A DNA stretch of 12,688 bases. Origin: Pseudothermotoga sp. Its GTDB lineage: Bacteria > Thermotogota > Thermotogae > Thermotogales > DSM-5069. The stretch spans positions 1-12,688 of the forward strand of contig JAPYWY010000018.1 of assembly GCA_028276125.1 (NCBI GenBank), read 5' to 3'. This document shows, one piece after another, positions 12,216 through 12,688 of this stretch (positions are counted from its first letter, which is position 1; every line of letters begins with the position of its first letter). Position numbers and translations under genes: made by a program. The notes under the pieces are model-generated. The model had not been told where the DNA came from. It worked only from the letters and a program-made list of their open reading frames with translations, and made no database searches.

Positions 12216-12688
12216 TGGTCGCACTCTTCGTCGCCCTTTCGATAATGCTTGGGCCTTTTCTCATCATCTTTTTTGCTTCCTTCGAACCGAGCTCGACCTT
12301 GCGATTTCCCCCGACAGGATTCACGCTGGACTGGTTCAGGAAGGTCATGAGCATGAGCATGTTTCAAAAGAGTCTCGTTCTCAGCTTACGCATAGCGCTC
12401 TTGGCGTCCTTGCTATCCTTGCTCTTGGGAGTTCCCACAGCGTATGCGATCTCACGCTACACCTACAAAGGAAAGAGGTTGATCGAAATCATCATCACTT
12501 CTCCATTGATAATTCCAGGCATGGTCGCTGGTCTGGCATTGCTTCGATTCTTCGTGTTGATGCGAGTTTTCTCCGTTGAAACCACGCTTTTGATCGGACA
12601 CACCGCCATCGTGTTACCTTACGCTGTCAGATCGGTCCTCGCAAGTCTGGTGAACCTGCCTGTGGGCATCGAAGACGCCGCGCAGAGT
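12194..12688 (+). CDS. ABC transporter permease, PotC-like, 3' truncated by window edge
   Basis: 165 residues are visible and the frame is still open at the window end. The start is ATG 12194 with GGGGTGAG three bases upstream, overlapping the PotB-like gene by 22 bases. An ATG at 12215 in the same frame overlaps the stop codon by one base but lacks a ribosome site. The sequence starts MAQNKWLMVALFVALSIMLG and has the PotC-like periplasmic segment SFEPSSTLRFPPTGFTLDWF. LSLLLGVPTAYAISRYTYKG and SPLIIPGMVAGLALLRFF follow. It ends VNLPVGIEDAAQS, the first part of the EAA loop (E-D-A-A), so the cut falls within the ATPase-contact motif. It completes the permease pair of the rightward importer. 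Confidence 0.9.
   Translation, partial: MAQNKWLMVALFVALSIMLGPFLIIFFASFEPSSTLRFPPTGFTLDWFRKVMSMSMFQKSLVLSLRIALLASLLSLLLGVPTAYAISRYTYKGKRLIEIIITSPLIIPGMVAGLALLRFFVLMRVFSVETTLLIGHTAIVLPYAVRSVLASLVNLPVGIEDAAQS

Overview
The window looks like a chromosome segment from a thermophilic bacterium of the Thermotogales (Thermotoga/Pseudothermotoga type). This rests on moderate GC with frequent AGA/AGG arginine codons, strong GGAGGTG-type ribosome sites with many GTG starts, tightly overlapping genes, and carbohydrate ABC importers encoded without their own ATPase. The assignment is inference; no rRNA or other marker gene is present.

Layout. (1) Positions 2-787, plus strand: the end of a pyridine-nucleotide/FAD oxidoreductase of the NfnL/glutamate synthase small-subunit family, then a small divergent MogA/MoaB-like protein. 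(2) A 10-bp perfect hairpin at 775-797 lies over the converging gene ends and probably terminates transcription both ways. (3) Positions 797-9870, minus strand: one long, tightly packed gene set. Read in its own direction it is an IolB-family isomerase, KduD, KdgF, TRAP transporter DctP-DctQ-DctM, then after 76 bp an ABC sugar importer (binding protein and two permeases), and finally a metal-dependent amidohydrolase. (4) Positions 9871-10353: a divergent intergenic region of about 480 bp holding a good leftward promoter, a weak rightward promoter, and what looks like a decayed fragment of a fibronectin-III-like surface protein. (5) Positions 10354-12688, plus strand: a second ABC importer of the PotD/PotB/PotC type; the second permease is cut by the window edge.

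How the genes fit together. KdgF and KduD define catabolism of 4,5-unsaturated uronates, the products of pectin or other polyuronide lyases. KdgF opens the unsaturated uronate to 5-keto-4-deoxyuronate, an isomerase (normally KduI) converts this to 3-deoxy-2,5-hexodiulosonate, and KduD reduces that to 2-keto-3-deoxygluconate. No canonical KduI is encoded here. Its place is taken by a protein whose sequence is clearly of the IolB (5-deoxyglucuronate isomerase) branch of the KduI/IolB superfamily, and no other inositol gene is visible. The TRAP system would bring in the uronate monomer or dimer and the ABC system perhaps longer oligomers. KDG kinase, KDPG aldolase, a lyase, a regulator and the ABC ATPase must lie elsewhere.

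No CRISPR array, intact mobile element, tRNA, rRNA or defence system was seen. The most notable points are the IolB-for-KduI substitution, the surface-protein relic between the divergent operons, and several hairpins placed where they could tune expression within the operon.
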